From NCBI RefSeq assembly GCF_019931195.1, contig NZ_JAIOUO010000003.1:186001-250000 (forward strand): a DNA stretch of 64,000 nucleotides, in the 5' to 3' direction. Shown one piece after another: positions 25,093-34,438 of the stretch. The notes under the pieces were generated by a model. That model searched no databases. It saw only the letters and a list, made by a program, of their open reading frames with translations, and was not told the origin of the DNA. A program made the position numbers and the translations under genes. Within the stretch, counting starts at the first letter, position 1. Each line of letters begins with the position of its first letter. The stretch comes from Marinobacter sp. F4216 (lineage in GTDB: Bacteria > Pseudomonadota > Gammaproteobacteria > Pseudomonadales > Oleiphilaceae).

Positions 25093-25980
25093 TCAGAAGA
25101 TCCACCATCCGCCACCAGACTCGAGTTCCTCCTGGCGCTCCCGCTCTTCCTCAAGCTCTACGTAGGCAGCTTCCAGCTCCTCAATCTTACGATCTGCTTC
25201 GAGAGAACTGCTGGAACCAAAAGGCCAGTACCAGGGATTTTCATAGTACTGCCCCTGAGCTTTAAGCCGTTCGATTTCCACCTCACGCTCTTCCTCCAGC
25301 GCCGCCATTGCGCGCTCGTAATCGGTGTCTTCGTTCACCTCAACAATGGATGTCGCCGCGTGGTTTGGTGCCAGCATGTCACTGTTCAGAAAACGGGTTG
25401 AGACAATCTCGCTCTCGCCCATGGCGTAATCCCGGGTTACCCACTGCAGATCCCCCTGAGCCAGTGGGTGTTCAGAATCCATATCAGGATGAACACTCTC
25501 GGGCTGACTTACTTCGCTGTAGCGCAGGTAATAGATGCGGCCAGCTTCGACATTGAGCTTTGCATCGACAATCATGCTCAGCGCAAAAGAACCCATGCCT
25601 TCGAGACCGAGTAACGGGCGCCGCATATTGATTTGACGCTCCCCCGGTTTCACCTCAAGCCAGGTAAAGCTGTCATTGCGGAAGTTGAAGTAGTGTTTGT
25701 CGTCAATGTAAACACTGGGGGACTCGATTTCGTCGCCGGCCCACTGGGAGTGAGGTCGGTAAAAGTAGATCAGCGCGTTCTTGCGATTCCACTCATCGTT
25801 AGAAATATGCACAAAGTCGTGGCCGGAAACAGGGTGCACAAAGCCACCGACACTTTTACCGATAGACTGATAGATCTTGCAGCCTGACAGGGAGATCAAG
25901 GCCAGCACGAGAAGCACCCTGGCCCACCCATTTCCGTAGCCAGCAATCGCCCGGAGAGCCAGGAGAATTCGATGTCTCAT
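25093..25980 (-). CDS. Lipoprotein with DUF2846-like domain
   Basis: 295 aa. A hydrophobic stretch ends in the lipobox LSGC (Cys34), so the protein is probably a lipoprotein; the long N-region before the hydrophobic core is unusual and a later start is possible. Residues about 65-170 (ALIYFYRPHSQWAGD..., SVYIDDKHYFNFRNDSF..., GRIYYLRY) resemble DUF2846. The last 80 residues are a glutamate-rich coiled coil ending in GGGWWIF. Ligand and partners are unknown. The weak ribosome site GAAGAG lies about 9 nt upstream of the ATG. Confidence 0.7.
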   Translation of the reverse strand: MRHRILLALRAIAGYGNGWARVLLVLALISLSGCKIYQSIGKSVGGFVHPVSGHDFVHISNDEWNRKNALIYFYRPHSQWAGDEIESPSVYIDDKHYFNFRNDSFTWLEVKPGERQINMRRPLLGLEGMGSFALSMIVDAKLNVEAGRIYYLRYSEVSQPESVHPDMDSEHPLAQGDLQWVTRDYAMGESEIVSTRFLNSDMLAPNHAATSIVEVNEDTDYERAMAALEEEREVEIERLKAQGQYYENPWYWPFGSSSSLEADRKIEELEAAYVELEEERERQEELESGGGWWIF

Positions 25981-26115
25981 TGTTGTTCACTCTTCATCGT
26001 TCCGCGAGTTGACTGATGATACCAACTGGGTCAACGGAGAAATGAGAGCTACCGCAAGGGATGAATACAAACCGTTACATTGGCGCATTCACCCCTGCGT
26101 ACAAGCCGGGCCAGC

Positions 26116-27072
26116 TTAATTGGCGACGGACTGAGTCCGAAGTGCATTGACCTCCTCAGACAGACGAACCAGCCTGGAGGTAAGCTGGGCTCTCGATGAA
26201 TCAATAGCCTGAACCGTCCGCTCCAGACTTGCCACCTCACTCTGCAAGGCCTGGACGGTGTTTTGACCTGCAGCCGCACTGGTTTTCTGTTCAAGCGCCG
26301 ACAAACGACTTTCGACCCCGCTGGCCGACAGTTTCTGCTCCTGCTCGAAGCGTCGAATACGACTTTCCACCAACTGGTCTACCTCAGCCATCTGCTGGGT
26401 TAGCCCGGTCAGCTGTGCGGTTAGCTGTTGAGCAGCCTCTTCAAGGGACGCAATAGAAGCCTGGGACTCATTCTCCAGGGCGGAGATATCAGCCGCCAAT
26501 GACGCTTTCGCATTCTCCACGGTGGTCTGCAATGCCCTCCGTGCTTCAACGTCTTCCGCGAGGCGCTCCTCAAGCCCGCTCAACTGCTCCTCATGCTCAT
26601 TCAGGCGTGCCTTGTTGCGCTCATTAGCCACCACCCAAAGCTTTCTGATCTCGCTGTTGGCTGCTTTCAATCCAGACTGGTTCGCCGCAATCTTCTCACC
26701 CAGCGTGGCACCACTCTGCTCAAGTGTCTCGCCGGTTTCGGATAACTCCCCTTCTACCCGCGCCAAGGCAAGCGTACTCTGGCGAACCGAGTAGTCTGCT
26801 TCTTCCAACTGACCCTCCAGCGCTTTGATGCGCTCATTCTGTGAGTACCAGCCTGCGACCGCAGCGCACGCCAGGCCAACAAACAGAAGCCACAGCATAA
26901 CCATGCTGCCCTTTCCGCCATTGGCTGTTCGCTGGCGTGCCGGCTTGTCGGCATTTTCCTTACTGGCCCGGGATGCCGCCTTTACCTTGCCCGGGGTCGA
27001 GTTATCACGTTCCGCCGTGATCTTCGGGGCCTCAGCTCGGAGTTCATCGTCATCGGGGCGAATGGGTTCCAT
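26116..27072 (-). CDS. Single-pass membrane coiled-coil protein, hypothetical
   Basis: 318 aa, GAGGAG 6 nt before the ATG. A basic, Lys/Ala-rich cytoplasmic N-terminus (about 50 residues) is followed by one membrane helix (MVMLWLLFVGLACAAVAGW, about residues 57-76). A long, nearly uninterrupted heptad-repeat coiled coil then runs to the end, rich in Ala, Glu and Leu. No enzymatic domain is visible. Such proteins often act as envelope scaffolds, but no function can be assigned. It is divergent from purE; the purE promoter lies in the shared upstream region. Confidence 0.7.
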   Translation of the reverse strand: MEPIRPDDDELRAEAPKITAERDNSTPGKVKAASRASKENADKPARQRTANGGKGSMVMLWLLFVGLACAAVAGWYSQNERIKALEGQLEEADYSVRQSTLALARVEGELSETGETLEQSGATLGEKIAANQSGLKAANSEIRKLWVVANERNKARLNEHEEQLSGLEERLAEDVEARRALQTTVENAKASLAADISALENESQASIASLEEAAQQLTAQLTGLTQQMAEVDQLVESRIRRFEQEQKLSASGVESRLSALEQKTSAAAGQNTVQALQSEVASLERTVQAIDSSRAQLTSRLVRLSEEVNALRTQSVAN

Positions 27073-27182
27073 TGTTTCTCCTCAAAATATGGAGGTTTGT
27101 CTAGACTTTATGGTTGATAATACATGCACATAACCCCTTGGGGAATCTACGGACGGGACCGCAGGCCGGCGGCACGGGCAAG

Positions 27183-27211
27183 TTGCGCAGACTCTGACCA
27201 ACCCATACAAT
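27183..27211 (+). promoter_or_regulatory. Sigma-70-like promoter of purEK
   Basis: TTGCGC (27183-27188), 17-nt spacer, TACAAT (27206-27211), 33 nt before the purE start. No purine-repressor palindrome was identified. Confidence 0.55.
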
Positions 27212-27244
27212 GGCCGGCTTTCAAATTATTGGGGACTGTCTTTT

Positions 27245-27736
27245 ATGCAGCCGCTTGTAGGACTGATCATGGGGTCCAAATCCGACTGGCCCACCATGGA
27301 ACACGCCGCGACCATGCTCGAGAAGCTGGGCGTTGCGTATGAAACGAAGGTTGTTTCGGCTCACCGAACGCCGGATTTGCTGTTTGACTACGCCAAGACT
27401 GCGTCATCCCGTGGCTTGAAAGTGATTATTGCCGGTGCTGGCGGCGCCGCTCACTTGCCGGGCATGGTAGCGTCCCAGACGGCACTGCCAGTGCTGGGTG
27501 TGCCCGTGCAGTCCAAGGCACTGAATGGACTCGATTCCCTGCTTTCGATCGCCCAGATGCCCGGCGGTGTGGCCGTTGGCACTCTGGCCATTGGCAAGGC
27601 GGGAGCAACCAATGCAGGCCTGTTGGCCGCCCAGATTATTGGCACGTTTGACGGGACGGTGCAGCAGGCTGTTGAGGATTTCCGCAACACCCAGACCCAG
27701 GCCGTACTCGACAACCCCGATCCCCGGGAAGACTGA
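27245..27736 (+). CDS. purE: N5-carboxyaminoimidazole ribonucleotide mutase
   Basis: 163 aa. It converts N5-CAIR to CAIR in de novo purine synthesis. Class I PurE motifs are clear: GSKSDWPTM at residues 10-18, SAHRTP with the catalytic His40, and GGAAHLPGM with His70. The C-terminal [21 protein letters not shown] completes the octamer interface. The length is normal. It is followed 33 nt later by purK, whose product supplies N5-CAIR, as in most Proteobacteria. Confidence 0.97.
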   Translation: MQPLVGLIMGSKSDWPTMEHAATMLEKLGVAYETKVVSAHRTPDLLFDYAKTASSRGLKVIIAGAGGAAHLPGMVASQTALPVLGVPVQSKALNGLDSLLSIAQMPGGVAVGTLAIGKAGATNAGLLAAQIIGTFDGTVQQAVEDFRNTQTQAVLDNPDPRED

Positions 27737-27769
27737 CCCTTCCAGCCCGAACAACGGCAGGAGAAAGAC

Positions 27770-28888
27770 ATGAGAATTGGTGTTCTTGGAGCTGGCCAGC
27801 TCGGACGCATGTTGGCGCTCGCCGGTTATCCGCTGGCTAAAACCTTTGTGTTCTACGACATGTCCGGAAACCCGAGCGCGGGCCTGGGCGAAGTTATCAT
27901 CGATCGGGACGGCAGTTACCAGGATGATTTTCTGTCGCGCGTCGACCGGGTCACCTACGAATTTGAGCATCTGCCGGTGGAAGTCGCCGAGAAACTGGCC
28001 AAAGAAAAGCCGGTTCACCCCTGCCCCCGCGCCTTGCAGGTTTGCCAGAACCGGGAGCTTGAAAAGACACTGTTCGGGGAGCTGGGCATCCCAACGCCAC
28101 AGTGGAAGATCGCAGACAGCGCCGAAAGCCTGAAAACAGCGGCCGAAGCCCTTGGCTGCCCGGTTGTGGCCAAATCCATCACCGAAGGCTACGACGGTAA
28201 GGGACAGGCGGTCCTGAAGAACCCGGAAGAAGCCGAAGCGGCGTGGGCCTCCATTGGTCATCCCCGACTGATCGTTGAGAAGTTTGTCGAGTTCAGCCGC
28301 GAAGTGTCCATTATTGCCGTTCGCTCAGAAGATGGAGACGTGGCTTTCTACCCTATGGCGGAAAACACCCACCATGAAGGCATACTGCGTTACTCCATAG
28401 CACCGACACCCGGTTTGAGCAGGGATGTTCAGGAAGAAGCCGAGCGCTACATCCGCGCCCTGCTCAATGAACTGAACTACGTTGGCGTACTGACCCTGGA
28501 ACTGTTTGAGACCGCGAACGGCCTTGTTGCCAACGAGATGGCGCCTCGAGTTCACAACTCTGGCCACTGGACCATCGAAGGCGCCATGACCAGCCAGTTC
28601 GAAAACCACATCCGCGCGGTAAGCGGGCATCCACTGGGCAGCGTTGAAGCCCGTGGACTCAGCTGCATGATCAACATCATCGCCGAACACGGCGAGATCG
28701 ACCGCATTCTCGAACTGCCGTACGCCCACGTTCACCTCTACAATAAGGGGGAACGACCGGGCCGGAAGCTGGGCCACGTCAACATTCTGGCCGACAGTTA
28801 CGAGGAGCTCGTGTGGCGGGTTCGCAACTGTGCCCAGTTCCTGCCGGGCAGTCCCGAGTTTCAAAGTTCCTTAACCCCGAAGGGTTGA
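27770..28888 (+). CDS. purK: N5-carboxyaminoimidazole ribonucleotide synthase
   Basis: 372 aa ATP-grasp enzyme using ATP and bicarbonate to carboxylate AIR. Seen: N-terminal GAGQLGRMLALAG, VAKSITEGYDGKGQ in the ATP-grasp core, and NEMAPRVHNSGHWTIEGA at the metal/ADP site. The start has CAGGAG 8-9 nt upstream. It is co-transcribed with purE. The stop codon lies inside the sodB promoter, so the two transcription units are packed closely. Confidence 0.97.
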   Translation: MRIGVLGAGQLGRMLALAGYPLAKTFVFYDMSGNPSAGLGEVIIDRDGSYQDDFLSRVDRVTYEFEHLPVEVAEKLAKEKPVHPCPRALQVCQNRELEKTLFGELGIPTPQWKIADSAESLKTAAEALGCPVVAKSITEGYDGKGQAVLKNPEEAEAAWASIGHPRLIVEKFVEFSREVSIIAVRSEDGDVAFYPMAENTHHEGILRYSIAPTPGLSRDVQEEAERYIRALLNELNYVGVLTLELFETANGLVANEMAPRVHNSGHWTIEGAMTSQFENHIRAVSGHPLGSVEARGLSCMINIIAEHGEIDRILELPYAHVHLYNKGERPGRKLGHVNILADSYEELVWRVRNCAQFLPGSPEFQSSLTPKG

Positions 28889-28912
28889 TATAAGTCAATT
28901 CGCCCTTATAGT
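28885..28912 (+). promoter_or_regulatory. Sigma-70-like promoter of sodB
   Basis: TTGATA (28885-28890), 16-nt spacer, TATAGT (28907-28912). The -35 overlaps the purK stop codon. Confidence 0.65.
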
Positions 28913-28957
28913 TGCGCAGTGAACATTCACTCAAAGAGAGACAGGGAGAACGACCTC

Positions 28958-29536
28958 ATGGCATTTGAACTTCCCGCATTGCCGTACGAAAAGAACGCGC
29001 TGGAACCGCACATTTCCCAGGAAACCCTGGAGTACCATTACGGCAAGCACCACAACACGTACGTCACCAAGTTGAATGGTCTGGTTGACGGCACCGAGAA
29101 CGCCAACAAGTCTCTTGAAGACATCATCAAGAGCGCCAGCGGCCCTCTGTTCAACAACGCTGCGCAGGTCTGGAACCACACATTCTACTGGCACTGCCTG
29201 AGTCCGAACGGCGGCGGTGAACCGACCGGCGCTGCGAAGGACGCGATCGAAAAAGCATTCGGCTCTTTCGAAGCGTTCCAGAAAGAGTTCAACGACAAGG
29301 CCGCCAACAACTTCGGTTCTGGCTGGACCTGGCTGGTCAAGAAAGCCGACGGAAGCGTAGCTATCGTTAACACCAGCAACGCCGAAACGCCGCTGACCGG
29401 TGAAGATAAGCCGGTATTGACCGTAGACGTTTGGGAGCACGCGTACTACATCGACTACCGCAACTCTCGCCCGAACTACCTGGAAGCGTTCTGGAAGCTG
29501 GTCAACTGGGATTTCGTGAACGAAAACCTGGCCTGA
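28958..29536 (+). CDS. sodB: Superoxide dismutase, Fe type
   Basis: 192 aa from the ATG at 28958 (GGGAGA upstream; the in-frame ATG at 28919 precedes it and is not used). Metal ligands: His27 (EYHYGKHH), His74 (QVWNHTFYW), and Asp and His in VDVWEHAYYIDY. The Gln in AAQVWNH and the FGSGWTWL context point to the iron-dependent form, as in E. coli SodB, and not to manganese. Cytoplasmic, no signal peptide. Monocistronic with its own promoter and terminator. Confidence 0.97.
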   Translation: MAFELPALPYEKNALEPHISQETLEYHYGKHHNTYVTKLNGLVDGTENANKSLEDIIKSASGPLFNNAAQVWNHTFYWHCLSPNGGGEPTGAAKDAIEKAFGSFEAFQKEFNDKAANNFGSGWTWLVKKADGSVAIVNTSNAETPLTGEDKPVLTVDVWEHAYYIDYRNSRPNYLEAFWKLVNWDFVNENLA

Positions 29537-29579
29537 TCGACTTCTCGCTCTGGCTTTGGCGGCCCACCGGCCGCCTGAA

Positions 29580-29608
29580 AAAACGCCCACCTCGTGTGGG
29601 CGTTTTTT
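29580..29608 (+). terminator. Intrinsic terminator of sodB
   Basis: CGCCCAC (29584-29590) pairs with GTGGGCG (29596-29602), followed by six T; A residues on the 5' side extend the stem. Confidence 0.9.
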
Positions 29609-29789
29609 GTATGCGAGCACAACGAAAACCAAACAATTTGATACACGCAATGGCTACATACTCTGAAAAAATCACTGATACTTAAAGCAGTTACGCGCGC
29701 TTAATAACGAAAAAGCCTGAATAAAGCACAACTGGTTCTATGCCAGGCAACGCCGGCCCGCGCGCCAAACCGATAACCGATGGCCCTGA

Positions 29790-31847
29790 ATGAACAGCAA
29801 GCTCAATATTGAACAGCGCCTTGGCGATCGCATTCTCTGGTGGCTGCTGACCATCGCGCTGCTCTGTGGCTTTGTTATCAGTGCGGCCCAGGTTCTTGTC
29901 GATGCCAGGCGCGTCTCCAGCGATTTGGAGACGCAGGCCACGGAAACCATCGCGATGGTCGAGGATGCGGCAACCCAGGCCGTCTTTAATATCGATTCCG
30001 ACCTTGCCGCGCGGGTGATCAAGGGGCTGTTCGCCGCCGACGCCGTCCACCTGGCGAGAATCTCTCACCCCGACGGCGAAACTCTGGCCAGCCATGATCG
30101 CCCATTGATGAAGGCACCCCACCGTGACCTGACAGACTGGATTTTCAAGGCCCAACGAACCTACCAGGCGCCCTTGACCCGTGACGCCTCCGACACTGTG
30201 TACGGGTACCTTGAGGTTCACTACGACACAGCGCCGGCGGCCAACACCTGGCTCAATCGATCCGTGTTTACCTTTGCCTCCGGCCTGGCGACGGCCGGCA
30301 TCCTTGGCCTGGCCCTTTACTTTGTCTTTCATCTGCTTCTGGCCCGTCCAATGGAGAAAATTATCCGGGCCGTCAAAGCGGTAGACCCGGAGCACCCGGA
30401 CGGCCGATTGATTAAGATCCCCAAGGGCCACCAGCGGGATGAGATCGGACTCTGGGTGAATGCCACCAACAATTTGCTGGTCGCCATCGGAGATAGCCAG
30501 GAGCGCCACCGGGAAGCAGAAGTTCGGGCCAACCGACTGTCGCAGTACGATCAACTGACCGGCCTGCCTCGCCGGGAAACCTTCATGGAAATCCTGCAAA
30601 AGGACATTGAGCAGGCAAGGTCAGATAATCAGGTACTGTCCCTGATGGTCTGCGGTATTGACGACTTCAAGTCCGTGAATGACCAGTGTGGCTTCCGGGT
30701 TGGCGACCTGATCCTGCAGAAACTCTCTGATCGCCTCTCCACCACTTTGGGGGGCAGTCGTTTTTCCCTTTCACGACTCGGCAGCGATCAATTCGCCATT
30801 CTGGAGAAGGGCATTCAGAACAGTTTCCAGGCGGCCGAGACTGCCGATCAGGTTCTGGCGTGTTTCAGCACGCCGATTACCGCGGAAAGCCAGACCATCA
30901 GCATGTCGGCGACCATCGGTGTGTCCATGTTCCCCTCCGACGCAGACGAAGCGGATCGCCTGCTGCAGAGCGCGGAGCAAACCATGACGCTTGCCAAACA
31001 GGGCGGCCGGAACCACCTGCAGTTCTACGTGGCCAGGATCGACCAGGAGATTCGCAACCGGAAACTGCTTGAGAAAGACCTGTCAGAGGCCCTCGCCAGG
31101 GGCGAATTCCACCTGGTTTACCAGCCCCAGATAGACCTGGAGACCCGACGCATCAGCGGAGCTGAAGCCCTGATACGCTGGAACCACCCATCCAGGGGTT
31201 TTGTCCCGCCCGACGATTTCATTCCAGTGGCGGAAGCCAACGGTGCAATTATCGAAATCGGCCAGTGGGTTCTGGAGCAGGCTTGCTGGCAGGCCGCACA
31301 GTGGGCCGCCAAAGGTATCGACATCCGGGTCGCCGTCAACCTGTCCGCCGTCCAACTACAACAGCCCGATATTGTTGAGGATATTCTGGAGACACTGGAG
31401 CGCCATAGTGTCCCGGCCGGACGACTGGAGCTGGAAGTGACCGAAACCAGTTTCATGACCAACATGGCGGATGCAGTGGACAAGCTGGAGCAACTGAATC
31501 AAGCTGGCATCAGTATTGCCGTGGATGACTTCGGCACAGGCTATTCCTCGCTGACCTACCTGAAGAAGATGCCCGTCCAGCACCTGAAAATCGACAAGCA
31601 GTTCATTCGTGATCTGCTGTTGAACGATGATGACACCCGCATCGCCAATACAATCGTTGATCTCGGCCGAAGCCTGAATATGTCGGTGGTGGCTGAGGGC
31701 GTGGAAACCGCTGAACAGGAATATTACCTGAGCCAACGGGGTTGCCGCCTGGCACAGGGCTATCACTTCAGTAGACCAATACCAGCCCGTGAATTTGAGA
31801 CTTTCGTCCATCGTTTTCACGGGCAATTTGCCGAAAATAACGTCTGA
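29790..31847 (+). CDS. Membrane GGDEF-EAL protein with degenerate GGDEF, likely c-di-GMP phosphodiesterase
   Basis: 685 aa. TM1 at about residues 15-38, a periplasmic sensor of about 110 residues, TM2 at about 155-180, then a HAMP-like linker. The GGDEF domain follows, with its signature reduced to GSDQF (residues 331-335), so cyclase activity is doubtful. The EAL domain keeps EALIRW (Glu459), DDFGTGYSS and the ETA/EGVET metal and lysine motifs, so hydrolysis of c-di-GMP is likely, possibly tuned by GTP at the degenerate GGDEF. The periplasmic ligand is unknown. No other gene is clearly co-transcribed, although lemA starts 24 nt downstream. Confidence 0.9.
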   Translation: MNSKLNIEQRLGDRILWWLLTIALLCGFVISAAQVLVDARRVSSDLETQATETIAMVEDAATQAVFNIDSDLAARVIKGLFAADAVHLARISHPDGETLASHDRPLMKAPHRDLTDWIFKAQRTYQAPLTRDASDTVYGYLEVHYDTAPAANTWLNRSVFTFASGLATAGILGLALYFVFHLLLARPMEKIIRAVKAVDPEHPDGRLIKIPKGHQRDEIGLWVNATNNLLVAIGDSQERHREAEVRANRLSQYDQLTGLPRRETFMEILQKDIEQARSDNQVLSLMVCGIDDFKSVNDQCGFRVGDLILQKLSDRLSTTLGGSRFSLSRLGSDQFAILEKGIQNSFQAAETADQVLACFSTPITAESQTISMSATIGVSMFPSDADEADRLLQSAEQTMTLAKQGGRNHLQFYVARIDQEIRNRKLLEKDLSEALARGEFHLVYQPQIDLETRRISGAEALIRWNHPSRGFVPPDDFIPVAEANGAIIEIGQWVLEQACWQAAQWAAKGIDIRVAVNLSAVQLQQPDIVEDILETLERHSVPAGRLELEVTETSFMTNMADAVDKLEQLNQAGISIAVDDFGTGYSSLTYLKKMPVQHLKIDKQFIRDLLLNDDDTRIANTIVDLGRSLNMSVVAEGVETAEQEYYLSQRGCRLAQGYHFSRPIPAREFETFVHRFHGQFAENNV

Positions 31848-31871
31848 CCCTCTCACCATACAGGAGCTGCA

Positions 31872-32459
31872 ATGGGTACTACCTTGATCGGCCTTATTGT
31901 TATTGCCGCCGTCGTGTTCTACCTGGTTTTCATCTACAACCGACTGGTTGCCTTGAGAAACCAGTTCAAGAACGGCTTTGCCCAGATTGATGTGCAACTG
32001 CAGCGCCGACACGACCTGATCCCCAACCTGGTGGAAGCCGCCAAGGCCTACCTCAGCCACGAGAAATCCACACTGACACAGGTTATGGAAGCCCGCCATA
32101 ATGCCGTCAGCGCCCAGCAGGACGCGGCAAAAGACCCGAGCGACAGCACCAGGATCCAGCGTCTCGGCAGCGCCGAAAACCTGCTCACCAAAGCGCTGGC
32201 TAATTTCTACGCGGTTGCGGAGAACTACCCTGAACTCAAAGCCAACGAAACCATCCAGCAGTTGATGGAAGAGCTTTCCAGCACCGAGAACCGGGTCGCT
32301 TTTGCCCGCCAGGCCTACAACGATGGCGTAATGACCTACAACACCTTCCGCGAACAGTTCCCCAACAACATCCTTGCTGGCATGTTTGCGTTCAAGGAAA
32401 CCGCCCAGCTCGAACTGGAGTCCCCAGAGGCTCGCCAGGCTCCGAAAGTCTCTTTCTAA
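31872..32459 (+). CDS. LemA-family membrane protein
   Basis: 195 aa, GGAG about 7 nt before the ATG. One N-terminal membrane helix (LIGLIVIAAVVFYLVFIYN) is followed by the LemA helical domain (RNQFKNGFAQIDVQLQRRHDLIPNLVEA is spread over residues 34-61). The family pattern ENYPELKAN is present near residue 120. LemA proteins have an external N-terminus and unknown biochemical function; they very often precede an M48-type or TPM-domain gene, as here, with only 11 nt between. The pair probably acts in envelope protein quality control. Confidence 0.9.
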   Translation: MGTTLIGLIVIAAVVFYLVFIYNRLVALRNQFKNGFAQIDVQLQRRHDLIPNLVEAAKAYLSHEKSTLTQVMEARHNAVSAQQDAAKDPSDSTRIQRLGSAENLLTKALANFYAVAENYPELKANETIQQLMEELSSTENRVAFARQAYNDGVMTYNTFREQFPNNILAGMFAFKETAQLELESPEARQAPKVSF

Positions 32460-32470
32460 GGCGCTGATTT

Positions 32471-34438
32471 ATGGCGCATCAGGGATTTTTTCAGCGCCAG
32501 GCCAAGGCCCGGCGCAATACCGGCCTTTTGGTGATTCTCTTTCTGACGGCCGTCGTTCTGATCACGCTGGCCGTCTGCCTGGTCGGTTACTTTGTAACTC
32601 GCAGCGAATCCAGCCACCTCGCCTTCCATGACTGGCTGCTATCGAATCACGGCCTGATGACCAGTGCCGTTGTCGTGGGCCTGATTGGTATTGGATCGCT
32701 GGTCCGATGGATTGATCTTGCCGGCGGAGGCACGCGCGTCGCCAGAATGGTGGGAGCCCGTCTCATCGACCCGGATACCCGTGACAGCGACGAGCGCCGA
32801 CTCCGCAATATCGTAGAGGAAATGGCCATTGCCAGCGGCGTACCGGTGCCAGAGCTCTACGTGATGGATCGGGAGACAGGCATCAACGCCTTTGTGGCCG
32901 GCTACGCCCCCGGCGAAGCGGTGATGGTGGTTACCCATGGAGCCATTACCCAGTTGAGCCGGGATGAACTTCAGGGGGTCATCGGGCACGAGTTCAGCCA
33001 CATCCTCAATGGCGACATGAGAATCAACGTCCGGCTGATTGCCTTGCTAGCCGGCATACTGATGATTGGCCAGATTGGCGGATTCCTTATTCGTTCCTCT
33101 TTCTACAGCAGCCATCGCTCATACCGTTCGTCCAGAGATGGCCGGGGCCAAATGGCGATGGGCGCGATCGGCCTGGCTTTGATGATCATTGGCTATGTCG
33201 GGGTTTTCTTTGGCCGCCTGATTCAATCTGCCGTATCCCGACAAAGGGAGATGCTCGCCGATGCCTCATCCGTTCAGTTCACACGAAATCCAGACGGAAT
33301 TGGGGGAGCCCTTTACAAAATAGGACTCAAAGGCGGCTATCTGGATACCACCAGTCACGCGAGCGACATGAATCACATGTGCTTCGGCGAGAGTGCACGA
33401 ATGAAGTTTTCGTCACTGCTGGCTTCACACCCGCCCATTGAAGAACGCATCAACGCCATCCAGCCTGGCCTCATGGCCCGGTTACGCAGCCGGTTCAGGG
33501 ACAGTCGCGCGGGCGAGGATCTACGCAGCGCGGGTACTACTCCCACCCCGCCCCAGGCGGCGGGCTTTGCCGACTCGGGCCCGATCCCCTATCGGACAAC
33601 GAGTGCCACCGAAACTGAAAGCGCCCAAAACGAAAAGCGGCTCTCTGACCGGGTCGGTACCGTTAACCCTCAGGGCGAGGCCTTCGCCATTCGCTTCCTG
33701 GACCGACTGCCGGAGAGCTTTCGGGACCAGCTTTACACCCGAACGGGGGCCGTTCAGCTCTGCTATGCACTGCTGGTTTGTGAGCTGACGGAGAAACAGC
33801 AAAAGACACGCCTCGAGCTGATTCCGGAGCACCCGGTCCTGGGGGCTCAGCCTGAGGTACAAATGCTGCTGATTCCAACGATTCGGGCTGCCGGCCACGG
33901 AATTGGCTTTCCTGCCCTGGAACTGGCGATGCCAGCCTTGCGCAAGCTGGATCCGGACGAGCGCAAGATATTGCGGGCAAACGTTCAGAAGTTGGTGGCC
34001 GCCGACAAAAAACTGTCGTTGTTCGAGCTGGCCATGACCAGCTTTCTGTGGCGCCACCTGAGCGACGGGGCAAGCCGGGAAGTCCGGGTTCGATATCGAA
34101 ACTACCGCCAGGTAGGGCCGGCCATTCAGAGACTGCTGAGCCTTCTGGCACGGGCCGGCACCAACAACAGCAACGATGCCGAGGCACTCTTCACGCGGGT
34201 CATGAGTGGCTTTTCAGCCAACCCCGATGAGCACTTGATTCTTGAGAAGGTGGGCATGCGGCAACTGCGGGAGGCATTGATGATGTTAAACGGGCTCTCT
34301 CCCCTTTTGAAGCCGGCAATCATTGACGCCTGCGGCGATTGCATCACCCATGACGGGAAAGTCGATCCCAGAGAATACGAGCTGATGCGACTCATTGCCG
34401 ACCAGCTCGACTGCCCGATGCCTCCGCTTACTCGCTGA
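32471..34438 (+). CDS. M48 (HtpX-like) membrane metalloprotease with long C-terminal domain
   Basis: 655 aa, roughly twice the length of HtpX. Two N-terminal membrane helices (about residues 17-40 and 55-75) precede the catalytic HEFSH (His173, Glu174, His177); further helices lie at about 190-215 and 225-255, and the third zinc ligand is probably the Glu in QREMLADASSVQF. Residues 300-655 are soluble: a low-complexity linker, then a helical region ending in a TerB-like segment (IIDACGDCITHDGKVDPREYELMRLIA). It forms a unit with LemA. Its 3' end overlaps that of gspD by 11 nt on the opposite strand. Confidence 0.88.
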   Translation: MAHQGFFQRQAKARRNTGLLVILFLTAVVLITLAVCLVGYFVTRSESSHLAFHDWLLSNHGLMTSAVVVGLIGIGSLVRWIDLAGGGTRVARMVGARLIDPDTRDSDERRLRNIVEEMAIASGVPVPELYVMDRETGINAFVAGYAPGEAVMVVTHGAITQLSRDELQGVIGHEFSHILNGDMRINVRLIALLAGILMIGQIGGFLIRSSFYSSHRSYRSSRDGRGQMAMGAIGLALMIIGYVGVFFGRLIQSAVSRQREMLADASSVQFTRNPDGIGGALYKIGLKGGYLDTTSHASDMNHMCFGESARMKFSSLLASHPPIEERINAIQPGLMARLRSRFRDSRAGEDLRSAGTTPTPPQAAGFADSGPIPYRTTSATETESAQNEKRLSDRVGTVNPQGEAFAIRFLDRLPESFRDQLYTRTGAVQLCYALLVCELTEKQQKTRLELIPEHPVLGAQPEVQMLLIPTIRAAGHGIGFPALELAMPALRKLDPDERKILRANVQKLVAADKKLSLFELAMTSFLWRHLSDGASREVRVRYRNYRQVGPAIQRLLSLLARAGTNNSNDAEALFTRVMSGFSANPDEHLILEKVGMRQLREALMMLNGLSPLLKPAIIDACGDCITHDGKVDPREYELMRLIADQLDCPMPPLTR

